Source: Woeseiaceae bacterium (lineage in GTDB: Bacteria > Pseudomonadota > Gammaproteobacteria > Steroidobacterales > Woeseiaceae). From it: a stretch of 6,871 nucleotides of DNA. The position numbers and the translations under genes are program-made. The notes beneath the pieces were generated by a model. It was given only the letters and a program-made list of their open reading frames with translations. It ran no database searches and was not told the DNA's origin. The DNA is taken from positions 1-6,871 of the forward strand of contig JALHUQ010000447.1 in NCBI GenBank assembly GCA_022866645.1, written 5' to 3'. Below, piece by piece: positions 6,015 to 6,871 of this stretch (positions are counted from its first letter, which is position 1; every line of letters starts with the position of its first letter).

Positions 6015-6871
6015 TCACGGCGCTTGTTGATAGATGCGGGCGTAGTCGACTTGCATTGATTGCGGGAAAATTTCGTCATCAATACCACCACCCGAACGAC
6101 CCCACCATCCGCCGACCGCGATATTGAGTACCAGATGGAACGGCTGATCGTAGGGCCACACTTGCCAGCCACTATTTTCATTGACGTAAGTGAAATAGAG
6201 AGAATCGTCGACAAAGATGTCGATTCGTTCGGGTGTCCATTCCATCGCATAGACGTGAAAGTCCTTATCGACACCATCGATAAGGATACGGCCTTTGCGC
6301 TGTTCCCATTTGACCCAGTAATAAGCCTCGTTGTGCACCGTGCCGTGAATATGGCCCATCTGGTAACCAACATGTTCCATGATGTCGATCTCCCCGGAAT
6401 TTGGCCACGCATTGCACGTCTGACTGCCCTGCCAGCCCTCACTTTCTTCGCAAGTGCTTGAGTATTTGTACGGATCGCTCGGCAACATCCAGATCGCGGG
6501 CCAGGTGCCTCTGCCGCCCGGCAACTTGGCGCGCACCTCGAAACGGCCGTAGCGATAGTCGCCCTTGCCGCTTGATTGAATTCGTCCGGAGGTATATCGG
6601 GCGCCCTCGTAATCTTCCTTGTAGGCCTCAATTACCAGATTGCCGTCCTCGACTCGCACGTTTTTTGCTCTCGCTGTGTACGCCTGATCCTCATCATTCA
6701 CTTTTCGGGGCGCCCATTCCTCAATGTTCCATCGCTCGGCATCCGGAAAACCATTACGTTCAAACTCGTCACTCCAGACAAGATTCCAGACCTTGTCCGG
6801 TCTGTTTTTGCTGCGCACAAGCAATGCACTGAGGATTGGCAAGCCTTTGGCTGCTTCGAAGTGGATGTCCA
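6015..6871 (-). CDS. GH16 family beta-glucanase (laminarinase-like), 5' end outside window
   Basis: This is the catalytic C-terminal part of a glycoside hydrolase family 16 enzyme, which cleaves beta-1,3 or mixed-linkage glucans (laminarin type) with retention. The reading frame stays open to the right edge, so the true start, any signal peptide and further domains are not visible; 284 full codons are present. The jelly-roll fold begins at LVWSDEF (6768-6788) and ends with DYARIYQQAP. The active site GEIDIMEH has nucleophile Glu (6390-6392), the assisting Asp, and acid/base Glu (6375-6377), all intact, in the beta-bulge spacing of laminarinases. Other family signatures are YRYGRFEVRAKLPGGRGTWPAIWMLP, EWTPERIDIFVDD and LNIAVGGWWG. 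A loop just before the catalytic strand carries two cysteines, possibly a disulfide. Before the fold comes DIHFEAAKGLPILSALLVRS, resembling the last strands of a malectin-like or carbohydrate-binding domain. The gene precedes the Asp-box gene by 90 bp on the same strand, with no terminator seen. Confidence 0.92.
   Translation of the reverse strand, partial: DIHFEAAKGLPILSALLVRSKNRPDKVWNLVWSDEFERNGFPDAERWNIEEWAPRKVNDEDQAYTARAKNVRVEDGNLVIEAYKEDYEGARYTSGRIQSSGKGDYRYGRFEVRAKLPGGRGTWPAIWMLPSDPYKYSSTCEESEGWQGSQTCNAWPNSGEIDIMEHVGYQMGHIHGTVHNEAYYWVKWEQRKGRILIDGVDKDFHVYAMEWTPERIDIFVDDSLYFTYVNENSGWQVWPYDQPFHLVLNIAVGGWWGRSGGGIDDEIFPQSMQVDYARIYQQAP

Noticed and set aside
6060..6461. 133-codon plus-strand open frame
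   Set aside because: Antisense to the GH16 catalytic region, with no recognisable features or ribosome binding site.
5993..6631. 212-codon minus-strand open frame
   Set aside because: It overlaps the GH16 gene in another frame; the product is Arg/Thr/Ser-rich without motifs, while the GH16 frame has an intact active site.
6840..6842. TTG as the start codon of the GH16 gene
   Set aside because: The frame is open upstream to the window edge with no stop, no Shine-Dalgarno precedes it, and no signal peptide follows; the real start is outside the window.

Overview
The window reads as a chromosomal piece of a Gram-negative bacterium, most likely a free-living, possibly marine, gammaproteobacterium. 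The partial GlpQ at the left closely resembles the enterobacterial and Haemophilus enzyme from memory. All proteins whose N-terminus is visible carry export signals, and the other genes belong to families common in polymer-degrading aquatic bacteria. The taxon is an inference; no rRNA or other marker is present.

Layout, left to right. (1) 1-564, minus: the first half of a lipoprotein-type glycerophosphodiester phosphodiesterase (glpQ), cut by the left edge. (2) 565-694: a 130-bp divergent intergenic region with two perfect inverted repeats but no convincing promoter. (3) 695-2770, plus: a complete secreted S9 prolyl-oligopeptidase-family serine peptidase. (4) A 4-bp convergent gap, with a small hairpin that includes both stop codons. 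(5) 2775-5924, minus: a complete 1049-residue exported protein with about eleven Asp-box repeats, annotated in databases as VPS10/sortilin-like or BNR 'glycosyl hydrolase', starting at a GTG with a good Shine-Dalgarno site. (6) 5925-6014: a 90-bp gap with an extended -10 promoter (TGCTATAAT) for that gene. (7) 6015-6871, minus: the catalytic domain of a GH16 beta-glucanase/laminarinase-like enzyme, whose N-terminus lies beyond the right edge and seems to follow the end of another beta-sandwich (possibly malectin-like) domain.

Taken together, this is a small cluster of envelope or secreted functions: phosphodiester hydrolysis, oligopeptide hydrolysis, beta-glucan hydrolysis, and a large propeller protein of unknown substrate. 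The organisation (two divergent, two convergent, one tandem pair with its own promoter) argues against one operon, so a joint pathway is only a possibility. I found no mobile element, CRISPR array, RNA gene or clear new system. The best leads are the promiscuously named Asp-box protein, the N-terminal fusion of the GH16 enzyme, the stop-codon hairpin, and the two dyads between glpQ and the peptidase gene.
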